NCBI GenBank assembly: GCA_025352125.1
Contig: JANXTZ010000011.1
Coordinates: 1-64,000, forward strand
Direction: 5' to 3'
Origin: Deinococcales bacterium
Lineage (GTDB): Bacteria > Deinococcota > Deinococci > Deinococcales > JAAFIG01
DNA length: 64,000 bases
Part shown: piece by piece, positions 18,962 to 29,188 of the stretch
How the letters are laid out: every line of letters starts with the position of its first letter
Position numbering within the stretch: the stretch's first letter is position 1
Translations under genes and position numbers: made by a program
Notes under the pieces: model-generated
Seen by the model: the letters and a program-made list of their open reading frames with translations, nothing else
What the model was told of the DNA's origin: nothing
Databases searched by the model: none

Positions 18962-20071
18962 TCAAATTGATATGTTTTCTCGAAATTGCATACTCGGAAT
19001 ACTCAAAACCCGTTCACGAATAAACCCACCACCCAACAACCTCGAGCCATCATAAATCACAGCGCTTTGCCCTGCGGTAACCGCAAATTGCGGGTCGTCA
19101 AACTCGAGTTGAAAGCTGCTGTCATCGGCTTGAACCAATGTGGCACTGCTTGGCAGTTGACGGTAACGCACTTGCGCCATGACTCTGGTTGGCAAGCTCG
19201 CCACGTCTACCAAGTAATTCACGCCCCGCACCTCGAGCGTCTGCGTGTTGCATTCGGCTTTTGTTCCGACAATCACCTGGTTTTTTTCGGTGTCGAGCGC
19301 AATCACGTATCGCTCGAGGTGCGAATGAAAAAGTTTCATGCCTTTTTTCTGCCCTATCGTGTAAAACTGTGTGCCTTCATGCTCGCCCACAACGTTTCCT
19401 TGGGGGTCCACCACCGCGCCCATTTGAGGCTTGATGCGTTCGGACAAGAACTCTGCAATGGTGCCTGGCACAAAGCAGATGTCCTGACTTTCGGGTTTTT
19501 CAGCCGTAATCAAGCCGTAACCCCGCGCCAATTCGCGCACGGCGGGTTTCTCGAGATGCCCGACTGGAAACAAGACTTTCTCGAGCGATTCGCGCGGTGT
19601 TCCCCACAAGAAGTAGGTTTGGTCTTTTTTTGGGTCGTTGCCACGGTGAAATTCTGGACCTTTTGGCGTGTCAATACGGCGCACGAAATGCCCGGTGGCA
19701 ACAAAATCGCAACCCAGCATTTTGGCTTTTTTCACCAGGTGATCGAACTTGACTTTGGAATTGCACAGCACACACGGGTTGGGGGTGCGCCCCTCTTTGT
19801 ACTCGTTGACGAACGGTTCAATGATGTTTTTTTCAAACACGTCTCGGTAATCGAGCAGATAAAATGGAATGCCCAGCGAGTCCGCCACGCGCCTTGCCTC
19901 ATACGCCGCATCGGGCGAGCAGCAAGAATCAAAGGTGTCCACACGTTTTGCATCGGGCCAGAACCGCATCATCGCGCCAATGACTTCATACCCATCATCA
20001 CGCAAGAGCGCGGCACTCACGCTCGAGTCCACCCCTCCGCTCATGGCTGCCAGAACACGTCCCTTGCTCAC
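18962..20071 (-). CDS. mnmA: tRNA-specific 2-thiouridylase MnmA
   Basis: AAMSGGVDSSVSAALL, GRTPNPCVLCNSKVKF, SQDICFVPG. Confidence 0.97.
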   Translation of the reverse strand: MSKGRVLAAMSGGVDSSVSAALLRDDGYEVIGAMMRFWPDAKRVDTFDSCCSPDAAYEARRVADSLGIPFYLLDYRDVFEKNIIEPFVNEYKEGRTPNPCVLCNSKVKFDHLVKKAKMLGCDFVATGHFVRRIDTPKGPEFHRGNDPKKDQTYFLWGTPRESLEKVLFPVGHLEKPAVRELARGYGLITAEKPESQDICFVPGTIAEFLSERIKPQMGAVVDPQGNVVGEHEGTQFYTIGQKKGMKLFHSHLERYVIALDTEKNQVIVGTKAECNTQTLEVRGVNYLVDVASLPTRVMAQVRYRQLPSSATLVQADDSSFQLEFDDPQFAVTAGQSAVIYDGSRLLGGGFIRERVLSIPSMQFRENISI

Positions 20072-20174
20072 AAGCAGGCATTGTACAGGCTGCGGCGGGT
20101 TTTGTGGTGTTCAAGAGAACAGTTCGGGGATCTCGAGAAATTGCGCTGTCTAATTGAACTGTCAAATTGAACCC

Positions 20175-20873
20175 TCACATCAAGCGGTGCAGCCATTCCA
20201 CCAGAAGTTTTCGTTCCGCCGCACTGAACGTGGACTCGAGTTCAGGTAACAACGCGATCAGCGAGACAGCGTGTGTGGTCACCGGCGATTGGCTGGAGGT
20301 GTTGGCAGGTTTTGATTCAGAGGTAAGAATCGTGTTCAAGACAGACTCGAGCATTAGGTCTGAGAGTTTGGTATCTTTCACCTGGGAATTCAGCAAGCTC
20401 AAGGTTGTTCCCAAAGCTGCGCCGTGAATCATGACCGCAGCACGGTTAACATCCACCGTCAATCGTCCTGCTTCAGCCACCCGCCGAAGTACGTTGTGCA
20501 GGAGTCCAAAACTTTCCAGGGCGGCACGGGAGCGGGAATTGTCGGTCAGCACGCCGTACATGAGCTTGTAAAGATGCGGGTGGGTCAGCCCGAAATCCAG
20601 ATGCAAATTCCAGCCGTCGCGCAGTTCTTGTACCGGGTCGCTCAACCTTGTGCGCTTCGTCTTGGACTCGAGGTAGGCTGTAAAACCGGCGCTGGCAACC
20701 TCGTTCAGTAAACCCTGCATGTCACCGAAATGACGGTAAATCGTTGGTGGTTGAACATCGGCGGCGGCGCTCACCGCACGGGTGGACACAGCTTCGACCC
20801 CTCCAGCCTCGAGCAAACTGAGTGCAGCTTGGATGATTCTTTCTCGAGGCGTGGATGGTGCGTTTGAGGTCAT
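20175..20873 (-). CDS. TetR-family transcriptional regulator
   Basis: RERIIQAALSLLEAGGVEAVSTRAVSAAADVQPPTIYRHFGDMQGLLNEV. Confidence 0.93.
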   Translation of the reverse strand: MTSNAPSTPRERIIQAALSLLEAGGVEAVSTRAVSAAADVQPPTIYRHFGDMQGLLNEVASAGFTAYLESKTKRTRLSDPVQELRDGWNLHLDFGLTHPHLYKLMYGVLTDNSRSRAALESFGLLHNVLRRVAEAGRLTVDVNRAAVMIHGAALGTTLSLLNSQVKDTKLSDLMLESVLNTILTSESKPANTSSQSPVTTHAVSLIALLPELESTFSAAERKLLVEWLHRLM

Positions 20874-21014
20874 TTATCAATGCTAACATCAAAAGGTTAA
20901 CAGCTTGACATATCAATGGTTCATGTTTATTGTTATCACTGTAAACAAACCATTTCAGTTGTTCAAAAGAACGACAACGCCATCTCACAACGCAAGATGC
21001 AAACAGGAGCAAAC

Positions 21015-21875
21015 ATGATCTTAGTCACAGGCGCAACCGGACAGTTGGGCAAAACCGTTATTCATCAACTCTTAAAAAACGCCCCAGCCGACAATATCGC
21101 CGCTTTGGTACGTGATGAAACCAAAGCCGCCGACCTTAAAGACTTGGGCATCAACATCCGCGTGGGTCACTACGATGATTCAGTGTTACTCGAGCAAGCC
21201 ATGCAGGGCGTTGAACGGGTTTTGCTGATTGCTGGCACGAACGAGGACCGCCGCGTTCAACAGCACCAAAACGTTGTGAACGCCGCGAAAAAAGTTGGCG
21301 TCCAGGGCATCGCCTACACCAGTCGAACCCTGAAAGACGCCAGCAACACGGCGAACAAGCTGATGCTGGGACATTTTCAAACCGAGGATGCCATCAAAGA
21401 CAGCGGACTGTCCCATGCCATCTTTCGCAACGTCTTGTACATGGACACGATTTCGAACTTTGTCGGCGAAAAAGTGCTCGAGACGGGCATTTCGCTGCCC
21501 GCAGGTCAAGGTCAGGTTGCCTTTGCCCTGCGCAGCGACATGGGCGAGGCAATCGCCAACGCTTTGTTGGCAGGAGCTTGGAATCAAACGATTTACAAAC
21601 TGACGGGAAGCAAAGCATATTCTTTTGAAGACGTTGCGGCAGCATTGACCAAACTCTCAAATCGTGAAGTGAAATACACGCCCGCAGACCCGGCAGCCTT
21701 CGCGGCAAAAATGCTCGAGCGCGGCGTACCCGAGATCGTGGCGGGGCGGGTCGTTGGGTTTATGACCGACATCAAAAATGGGCAAGAGGACGAGATCAGC
21801 CCAGACCTCGAGCAACTGCTTGGGCGCAAACCCGCGACGCTCGAGCAGGGGTTGAAAATGCTGTTCAAGTTGTAG
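21015..21875 (+). CDS. NmrA/SDR-family NAD(P)-binding protein
   Basis: MILVTGATGQLGKTVIHQLLK; divergent from the TetR gene. Confidence 0.93.
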   Translation: MILVTGATGQLGKTVIHQLLKNAPADNIAALVRDETKAADLKDLGINIRVGHYDDSVLLEQAMQGVERVLLIAGTNEDRRVQQHQNVVNAAKKVGVQGIAYTSRTLKDASNTANKLMLGHFQTEDAIKDSGLSHAIFRNVLYMDTISNFVGEKVLETGISLPAGQGQVAFALRSDMGEAIANALLAGAWNQTIYKLTGSKAYSFEDVAAALTKLSNREVKYTPADPAAFAAKMLERGVPEIVAGRVVGFMTDIKNGQEDEISPDLEQLLGRKPATLEQGLKMLFKL

Positions 21876-21893
21876 AGAAATCAAGCAAAAGAT

Positions 21894-21925
21894 AATGGTC
21901 AGCACCTTTCACAATGCTGACCATT
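21894..21925. terminator. Hairpin between convergent genes
   Basis: aatggtcagca-N10-tgctgaccatt, 11-bp perfect stem. Confidence 0.7.
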
Positions 21926-21948
21926 TCGATTCTCGAGCTTAAATCACC

Positions 21949-24873
21949 TCAAACGCTGGCGGCTCGAGATTTACGGTACAGGTTGTACAACTTAAAGTTC
22001 GATGCCCTGAATCGGCTCATGGCGTCTTCGGGCGTGATGCGCAGTTGCGTGGCAGCTTCCGCCATTTTCACCCCTTGACCGTTGACCAGTTTTAAAAGTT
22101 GCGCGGTGGTCGGGTCAAAGGTTTGCGCGAAAGGCTCAAGTTCAGTCCAGGCGGGTTTTTCAACTGGCGCTTTGACAACTTTGGGTTTGCTGACTTTTTT
22201 CGTGGCTCGAGTTGGGGCTTTTTTAGTCGTGGTTTTGGCTCGGGTCGCGGTTTTTGTAGTGCTGGTTTTTGTTTTGCTGGTTGCCGCCGTCTTGGTCGTG
22301 GCGGTCTTTTTGACGGGTTTGCCTTTTGGCAGCTTGGCGCGTTCGTTAAAAATATCTCGAGCGCGGTCCGCGTCAAGGTCGTCTGGGCGGTCGCCTGCCC
22401 GTAACCAGGCGTTCATCTCACCGTCGGACAGGTACGGTCCAAAACGTCCGTCGCGCAGTTCGATGGGTTTGCGGTCTTCAAACTCGAAGACTTTGGCGGG
22501 TGGTTTGGGCGCGGCGCGACCCCTGGTTTTGGGTTGGGCGAACACCGCTTCGGCTTGCTCTGGCGTGATGCTGAACAACTCTTCGTGACTGGAAATGGTT
22601 CTCGAGTCACCCTTGTCCTCTTGTCCGCCGCGTTTGATGTACGGTCCAAATTTGCCGTTGAACGCCCAGACTTCCTCGCCTTGGGAAACACCGACGTAAC
22701 GGGGCAATGAAAGAAGCTTTAAGGCGTGCTCGAGCGTGATCTCTTCAATTTTGTCGTTCGGGAAGAGGCTGGCATTTCTGACACCGACCTCGCCAGGGTT
22801 GCCGAGGCTGACGTAAGGTCCAAAGCGTCCCGATTTGGCGCTGACCGTCATGCCAGAGTGCGGGTCAAGTCCCAACTCGCGTTCATTGGATTTTTGGGTC
22901 AGCAGTTCCTCTGCCTTCTCGAGTGTGAGGTCATCTGGTGGGAAGTCCTCTGGAATGTTGCCTTTTTGGTCGCCGCGCTGCATGAAACTGCCGTAGCGTC
23001 CAACCCGAACTTCAATACCGCTGCCCTCGAGGCGCGGTATAAAAATGGTGGCGATGGCTCGAGGGTCGATGCTCTCGAGGTTTTCGGCAATCATGGGTTT
23101 TAAACCATCTTTGGCAGCGAAATAAAAGTTGTTCAGGTACGGACTGCGTTTTTGCTCGCCGTTGGCGATGCCGTCAAGGTCATCCTCGAGTTTGGCGGTG
23201 AAGCTGTAATCGACCAGTTTGGTGAAGTGCTTCTCGAGCAGCGTGACCACCGAAAAGGCGATGAAGGTCGGAATCAAAGCCGTGCCGCGTTTGAAGACGT
23301 AACCACGGTCTTGGATTGTTTGAATAATGCTGGCATACGTGCTCGGGCGTCCGATGCCTTTTTCCTCGAGTGCCTGCACCAAGGATGCCTCCGTGAACCT
23401 GGCGGGGGCTTGGGTGCTGTGACCCTTCGGTTCGAGCGTCTTGTCCGTCACACGGTCATTTTGCGCCAAAGCTGGCAAATTGATTTCACGGTCCTCGAGT
23501 GCGGCTTCGGGATCGTCTGAACCCTCGACGTAAGCCCGTAAAAAGCCTGCAAAGTCGATGGTTTTGCCCGATGCGGCAAAGACCGTTGCGCGACCATCGC
23601 TGGCGTTCGCCCCGATTCTGACGGACAGCCTGCGCCCTCGAGCATCTGCCATCTGCGATGCCACGGTGCGTTTCCAGATCAGGTCGTAGACTTTCCATTC
23701 GTCCTCGCCCAGCTCGCCTTTTAATGCTTGTGGCGTGCGAAATTTCTCGCCGGCAGGTCGAATGGCTTCGTGTGCCTCCTGGGCGTTTTTAACTTTTTTC
23801 TCGTAAGTTCGCGGCGTTGGATGCAGGAAGCTCTCGCCGTAAAGGTCACGCACCTGTTCTCGAGCCGCGTTGAGTGCCTCTTTGGAGAGGCTGGTGCTGT
23901 CGGTACGCATGTACGTGATGTAGCCGCCCTCGTAAAGTCGCTGCGCGGTTCTCATGGTGCGCTGGGCAGTAAAGTTCAGCTTGCGCCCACCCTCCTGTTG
24001 TAGGGTGCTGGTGATGAACGGTGCATACGGACGCTGCGTGAACGGTTTTTCTTCGGTGCTTAAAACCTTAAAATTTGCACCCTTCAAACCGACCGCCAGC
24101 GCTCGAGCCTCGAGTTCATTGAGGCGCACAATTTTGTCGCCGCCGACAAATTCGCCTTTGGGATTAAAGTCTTTGCCCAAAGCAAGGCGCTTCCCCTCGA
24201 GTTCGATCAGGCTGGCAGGGAATTCTTCGTGTTTCAGGGTTTCAAACTTGGCATCAATGTCCCACCAACTGGCGGGCGTGAAACCCATGCGTTCACGCTC
24301 GCGTTCGACCAACAAGCGCGTTGCCACACTCTGCACGCGTCCTGCCGAGAGTTGCGGTTTGACTTTCTTCCACAAGACTGGCGAAACCTCAAAACCGTAC
24401 AAGCGGTCAAGCGCCCGACGCGTCTCTTGGGCTTGAACCAAATTTTCGTCCACCGACCTGGGGTTTTTGATGGCGTTCAGAATGGCTTCTTTGGTGATTT
24501 CATGAAAGACCATGCGCTTGATCGGCACTTTGGGTTTGAGTTCGTCCAGCAAATGCCAGGCGATGGCTTCACCCTCGCGGTCCTCGTCTGTCGCCAGAAT
24601 CACCTCGCTCGAGTCTTTCAAGAGTGCCTTGAGTTTGGCAACCTGCTGGCGTTTGTCGGCATTGACCACATACAAGGGTGCAAAATCATTGTTGACATCA
24701 ATGCCCAGTCGCGCCCAGGGTTCGCCTTTGAACTTGGCGGGGACTTCATCGGCATTGCGTGGCAAATCACGAATATGCCCGAAGCTCGACTCGACTATGT
24801 AACCCGCACCCAGAAATTTTGAGATGGTTTTCGCCTTGGCAGGTGATTCCACAATAATTAAGGTTTTTGACAA
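21949..24873 (-). CDS. topA: DNA topoisomerase I
   Basis: LIIVESPAKAKTISKFLGAGY, EDREGEAIAWHLL, ITYMRTDST; Lys/Thr/Ala-rich C-terminal tail. TTG start after GGGGAAG likely (track start 24915). Confidence 0.97.
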   Translation of the reverse strand: MSKTLIIVESPAKAKTISKFLGAGYIVESSFGHIRDLPRNADEVPAKFKGEPWARLGIDVNNDFAPLYVVNADKRQQVAKLKALLKDSSEVILATDEDREGEAIAWHLLDELKPKVPIKRMVFHEITKEAILNAIKNPRSVDENLVQAQETRRALDRLYGFEVSPVLWKKVKPQLSAGRVQSVATRLLVERERERMGFTPASWWDIDAKFETLKHEEFPASLIELEGKRLALGKDFNPKGEFVGGDKIVRLNELEARALAVGLKGANFKVLSTEEKPFTQRPYAPFITSTLQQEGGRKLNFTAQRTMRTAQRLYEGGYITYMRTDSTSLSKEALNAAREQVRDLYGESFLHPTPRTYEKKVKNAQEAHEAIRPAGEKFRTPQALKGELGEDEWKVYDLIWKRTVASQMADARGRRLSVRIGANASDGRATVFAASGKTIDFAGFLRAYVEGSDDPEAALEDREINLPALAQNDRVTDKTLEPKGHSTQAPARFTEASLVQALEEKGIGRPSTYASIIQTIQDRGYVFKRGTALIPTFIAFSVVTLLEKHFTKLVDYSFTAKLEDDLDGIANGEQKRSPYLNNFYFAAKDGLKPMIAENLESIDPRAIATIFIPRLEGSGIEVRVGRYGSFMQRGDQKGNIPEDFPPDDLTLEKAEELLTQKSNERELGLDPHSGMTVSAKSGRFGPYVSLGNPGEVGVRNASLFPNDKIEEITLEHALKLLSLPRYVGVSQGEEVWAFNGKFGPYIKRGGQEDKGDSRTISSHEELFSITPEQAEAVFAQPKTRGRAAPKPPAKVFEFEDRKPIELRDGRFGPYLSDGEMNAWLRAGDRPDDLDADRARDIFNERAKLPKGKPVKKTATTKTAATSKTKTSTTKTATRAKTTTKKAPTRATKKVSKPKVVKAPVEKPAWTELEPFAQTFDPTTAQLLKLVNGQGVKMAEAATQLRITPEDAMSRFRASNFKLYNLYRKSRAASV

Positions 24874-25120
24874 GGACTTCCCCCTCGAGAGATACCAAAC
24901 ACCACGTTTTGGCATTGGTTCAAAAAATGCTCGAACGACCCTCGCTCGAGATCAGGCACGCGGGTAGGGTAGCACACGAGACATGAAAAGTAAGAAGCTC
25001 GAGCACAATCTGGCATTGATGGTCGATCAACCTCAGATTTTTTGTACTCGAGTTTAAATCGCAAATATATTTGCGAAGGGCACAAAACCCAAGATTTGAG
25101 TCTTTTTGGCACAACCAAAG

Positions 25121-26875
25121 TTAAAAAATGATACCAAGTTTAAAATCTTTGGCGTACAAGCCAAGCTCCGGAAAGTCTGGGCACTGCACATCGAACAACC
25201 AATGCTCGAGCAGCGTCTTGGCATCAGTTCCGGCAAGTTCCAAGGTGAGGTTTACAAAATCCTCAACGCTGGCGTTGCTGAACTTGTATTTCTCGAGGTA
25301 GGCGCGAAGGAGTCCAAAGAATTTTTCGTCACCAACTTTTAAACGCAGCGCATGAAGCGTCATCGCGCCCCGCAGGTACACGCCATCGTTGAAAAGATCG
25401 TCACCGATTTTCAGCGTTCCTGGCGGAGTATAGATGCCCGAGGCAGGTGTATTGGGCAAAATACCGCCCGTCAAGCGAATCAGTTCGATGCGTGAGGGCG
25501 TACCCAATCGAACCGAAGTGAAATTCCAGCGAGAAACCAAATCTGAGATTTGAAGGATGGTCGCACCTTTTGGAAATTTTGCCGTGACCTCGTCGTGAAA
25601 CTGTTGTGGCAAAGTGCCTTCAAACATCAACCCAAGTGCCCGCTCGAGCGTATCTCCAACCAAAATCGCATTGCCGTAACGGCTGCCTCGCAAGCGTTGA
25701 AGCAACTGATATTTGCTGACTTGAAGCACCGCACTTCCAACGGCAAGATTGGGATAATCTTTTTCGATCTCTGCCTTTAAGGTTGCATCCTTGTCGTTGG
25801 CATTGAAATTGGAGTACAACCAACCGAAATACTCGGCGAAACCCTCATGCACGAAGATGTCCTTGTGCGATTTGAACGTCACATCAGCCCCAAACCATTG
25901 ATGTGCCAATTCGTGCGCCACAGTTTCAACGTTTGATTCCAGGTCATTGCTCCAAGAGACTGGTAAAGTCACCAACGATTGCGTCTCGAGCGCAAAGCCG
26001 AGTTGATTGTCAACAGTCAGCACGCCAACCTCAGAAAACGGGTACGCGCCAAGTTTATCTTCCAGAAACGAGATAATTTTTGGTGTCTCGAGCACCGCCG
26101 ATCTCATGACGTTCGATGTTCTGGGCGACAGATAATGACGAACCCGAACCTTGCCGACTTTCCCCTGATCTACAAGCTTGAATTCACCTATTGCCAGCAC
26201 CACAAAATAAGTTGAAGTCGGCGTGTCAATTCGGTAATTGCTGGTTGCCGTGCCGTCGTTGTTCTCAACCCTTGAGATCAATACGCCGTTGGTGATGGCT
26301 TGCTCCTTGCTGGGGGCATTTAAATGAAAAGAAAAAGTGGCTTTGTCGCTTGGATGATCATTTACTGGACTCCAGGCGAACATGGCGCTGGGTTCGGACA
26401 GCACGGTCAACTGATTTAAAGATGCCATCCAGAAATTTGCCCCGCCGAAAGCGCTGGTGTTGACCGCCACCGAACCTGGCTTGCCCGCATACGTCACACT
26501 GACTTTAAAGTTTTCACCTTTTAGAATTGCCTTTGTGGGCGTGATGCTCAACTCTGGATCGGCTTGCGCAAAACCTGCCATGTCACCGTTCACAATCACA
26601 CTTGTCACGGTCATCGAACCAAAATCGAGATTAAAACCACTGAGGTCTTGGGTCGCCACCGCCGTCATGGTGGTTGCACCCTGTTCCGTCTGATGATCTG
26701 AACTGATTTTTAGGGCAATATCGTAATCCTGCGCGTCATAACCACCATTGCCCATGAACGCAAAAATAGGGTCATTCAAACTCGAGCTGCCCGCCGTTTG
26801 AGCGAAAACAAACGTGGAAAACCCGAGCAGCAGGGTTGAAACTCGAGCGACGGTTTTAAAAGTACGACTGAACAT
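25121..26875 (-). CDS. M1-family metallopeptidase, secreted
   Basis: Signal peptide; VAHELAHQWFGADVTF...VHEGFAEYFGWLY. Confidence 0.93.
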   Translation of the reverse strand: MFSRTFKTVARVSTLLLGFSTFVFAQTAGSSSLNDPIFAFMGNGGYDAQDYDIALKISSDHQTEQGATTMTAVATQDLSGFNLDFGSMTVTSVIVNGDMAGFAQADPELSITPTKAILKGENFKVSVTYAGKPGSVAVNTSAFGGANFWMASLNQLTVLSEPSAMFAWSPVNDHPSDKATFSFHLNAPSKEQAITNGVLISRVENNDGTATSNYRIDTPTSTYFVVLAIGEFKLVDQGKVGKVRVRHYLSPRTSNVMRSAVLETPKIISFLEDKLGAYPFSEVGVLTVDNQLGFALETQSLVTLPVSWSNDLESNVETVAHELAHQWFGADVTFKSHKDIFVHEGFAEYFGWLYSNFNANDKDATLKAEIEKDYPNLAVGSAVLQVSKYQLLQRLRGSRYGNAILVGDTLERALGLMFEGTLPQQFHDEVTAKFPKGATILQISDLVSRWNFTSVRLGTPSRIELIRLTGGILPNTPASGIYTPPGTLKIGDDLFNDGVYLRGAMTLHALRLKVGDEKFFGLLRAYLEKYKFSNASVEDFVNLTLELAGTDAKTLLEHWLFDVQCPDFPELGLYAKDFKLGIIF

Positions 26876-26942
26876 GATGCGAACCTCCGTGTTTGGATAG
26901 TTTACCCAGGGCGCGTTAAGGTTTCTTGAAGCTCGAGCAAAT

Positions 26943-27542
26943 TCAGAAACGCGCGTAACGGTTCAAGTACACCCACGTGTTGCCTTCTCGACCAATCGCC
27001 TTCAAACCCGCCGCCTTTGCCCAGGCATCAGTCTGTTGTGAAGTCACGTATTCTGGCTCAAACAATTCTTGCGAAATGACGATATGCCCACCAGGTTTTA
27101 AGGCTTTCAAACACTGCTCCAGGGCTTTGACGGGCATTCGAATCTCTGGCAGCACCGAAATCAAAACGATCACATCGGCAACCCCGTAAAGCTCGAGTTC
27201 GCAGACATCGACGGCAAGAAACTCGAGGTGAGGCAAGTCTTCGGTTTTACTTCTGGTTTGCGCCAAATAGCGCGGTTCAATGTCTTGTACGATCAAATGC
27301 TTGCACCTGCCGGCGAGCGCACGGGTGAACAGACCAGAACCGCAACCAATCTCGAGCACGGTGTCGGAGGGCTTAATCAGGCATTGGTCGGCTGTGCGCT
27401 TCGGGTTACGGTACTGTTTGCGCCACGGATTCTCGAGCAACCAAGACCAGCCGAAAGGAATGGCTTGCGGGGAGAGTCGAAGCCAAACTCGAATAACGAT
27501 TTGAAAGACGATCAGACCAAGAACCAGGAAAACGAGTGGCAT
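26943..27542 (-). CDS. Class I SAM-dependent methyltransferase
   Basis: VLEIGCGSGLFTRALAGR. Confidence 0.9.
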   Translation of the reverse strand: MPLVFLVLGLIVFQIVIRVWLRLSPQAIPFGWSWLLENPWRKQYRNPKRTADQCLIKPSDTVLEIGCGSGLFTRALAGRCKHLIVQDIEPRYLAQTRSKTEDLPHLEFLAVDVCELELYGVADVIVLISVLPEIRMPVKALEQCLKALKPGGHIVISQELFEPEYVTSQQTDAWAKAAGLKAIGREGNTWVYLNRYARF

Positions 27543-27607
27543 GGTGTAGTTTACGTTTTCTGAGTAACTGATGTTTTTGACGTAACATTAAGAACTCGAG
27601 AAACGAC

Positions 27608-27637
27608 AAAAACCCCGTGATGAACGGGGTTTTCTTT
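27608..27637 (-). terminator. Intrinsic terminator downstream of tRNA-Thr
   Basis: aaaaaccccgtgatgaacggggttttcttt. Confidence 0.8.
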
Positions 27638-27712
<75 letters not shown>

Positions 27713-27754
27713 AAACTAAGTTAACCTCAAAGGTTAATTGAATCCGTCTAGCAG

Positions 27755-27781
27755 ATTATAGGCTTAAAGATTTGCTGTCAA
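27755..27781 (-). promoter_or_regulatory. Element-borne promoter for the reconstituted tRNA-Thr
   Basis: Minus strand TTGACA-N15-TATAAT, 42 nt upstream of the tRNA 5' end. Confidence 0.65.
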
Positions 27782-27868
27782 GATGTTTAACTCGAGATTC
27801 CAGTTCTAAATTGAAATCAACTTGTCACATAAGTTTAATCAGGTGGTCAGAAAGTTTTGAGGGATTTC

Positions 27869-28744
27869 ATGGCAATTCAAGATTTCATAAACGAATTTCT
27901 TTCAGATGTAAAATTTAGAGGTTTATCCCCTAGGACACATGATTTTTATGAGGATACTCTAAGAAGATTTCAGGTATTCACAACAAAAAACGGAATACTT
28001 GAACCTCAAGATATTCAATCAAATCACTTGAAAACATTTTCAATTGAATTACAAGCACGAATGTCAATTGGAGGTGTGAATGCTTATTTACGTGGTGTTC
28101 GGGCATTTTGTGGATTTTTAGTTAAAGAAGAGTTTCTTCAAAAGAACCCATTCACAAAATTTAAACTTCTTAAACAACCTCAATTAAACATGCCTCACGT
28201 GAAATTTGAAGAGTATGAAACGTTGATGATTCAAGCCCGTTTAGGAAAAAATCCTTTACGTAACCAAGCAATTGTTGGACTTTTATTTGATACTGGACTT
28301 AGAGCTTCTGAGTTAACAGGTTTACAGGTTTCTAATTTATTCAAAGATAAAGGGATGTTGAAAGTTTTAGGTAAAGGGAATAAAGAAAGAGTAATTCCTA
28401 TCTCTCGAGTTACGGTTAAAAGAATCCAAAATTATATTTCAAATGAACGAGAAAAGACTTATCTTGCTGAAATCTTTTTAGTAGATAAAGAAACATCACT
28501 TAATTATAATTCTTTAAGATTGATGATTCAAAGATTATTTTTACGTGCAAATTTAGAACATAAGTCATTACATTGTTTTCGTAGGGGTATGGCTGTACAG
28601 TTTATAAAGAATTCAGGAGATGTTTTTAGTCTCTCGAGAATCTTAGGTCATACAACTCTTCATATGAGTAATAAGTATGCTGTTTTAGATTCTGAGGATT
28701 TAAAGGAGATTCATATAAGAGCATCACCAATACGAAAGTTTTAG
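27869..28744 (+). CDS. Tyrosine recombinase (XerC/D-like)
   Basis: LLFDTGLRASELTGLQVSNLF, HCFRRGMAVQFIKNSGDVFSLSRILGHTTLHMSNKYAVLD; track start 27857, ATG at 27869 also possible. Confidence 0.92.
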   Translation: MAIQDFINEFLSDVKFRGLSPRTHDFYEDTLRRFQVFTTKNGILEPQDIQSNHLKTFSIELQARMSIGGVNAYLRGVRAFCGFLVKEEFLQKNPFTKFKLLKQPQLNMPHVKFEEYETLMIQARLGKNPLRNQAIVGLLFDTGLRASELTGLQVSNLFKDKGMLKVLGKGNKERVIPISRVTVKRIQNYISNEREKTYLAEIFLVDKETSLNYNSLRLMIQRLFLRANLEHKSLHCFRRGMAVQFIKNSGDVFSLSRILGHTTLHMSNKYAVLDSEDLKEIHIRASPIRKF

Positions 28745-28796
28745 AGTCTCGGGATTTTATTTTGTGGAATTCTTGAATGAATTAAAAGAGGTTTAG

Positions 28797-29126
28797 ATGA
28801 AGAAAGTTATATTACCAATTAGTGTATTTTTAATTTTTTGTTCTTTAGCATTTGCACAAAAGTTTCCAAACGACCCTTTAACGTTGAAATTACTAAAAGA
28901 AATTAAAGGTACTTTAATTAAAGTAAAAGATGATAGATGTGGAGATGCAGTTTCGATAAAAGTATCATCAATTGATAAGGCTTTGGATAAAATAAATACT
29001 TTTTTTATAAGTCGTGGATATTTGAAAAATGACCAACAACAATATACTGGATATATTTCACTTGTAGGAAAGGATTATATGTTTTTTGTAGGATTTTCAA
29101 ATATTCTTTGTATGACAGCTAGTTAG
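28797..29126 (+). CDS. Secreted hypothetical protein
   Basis: Signal peptide MKKVILPISVFLIFCSLAFAQ. Confidence 0.65.
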   Translation: MKKVILPISVFLIFCSLAFAQKFPNDPLTLKLLKEIKGTLIKVKDDRCGDAVSIKVSSIDKALDKINTFFISRGYLKNDQQQYTGYISLVGKDYMFFVGFSNILCMTAS

Positions 29127-29188
29127 TTTGAATATTAATTTTACTGTAATATCGTTTACACTAATAGCTATGCCATAGGGGAGAATTT

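Noticed and set aside
18986-20170. 394-aa plus-strand ORF antisense to mnmA
   Set aside because: Opposite strand encodes a clear MnmA; the ORF looks like a reverse-complement artefact.
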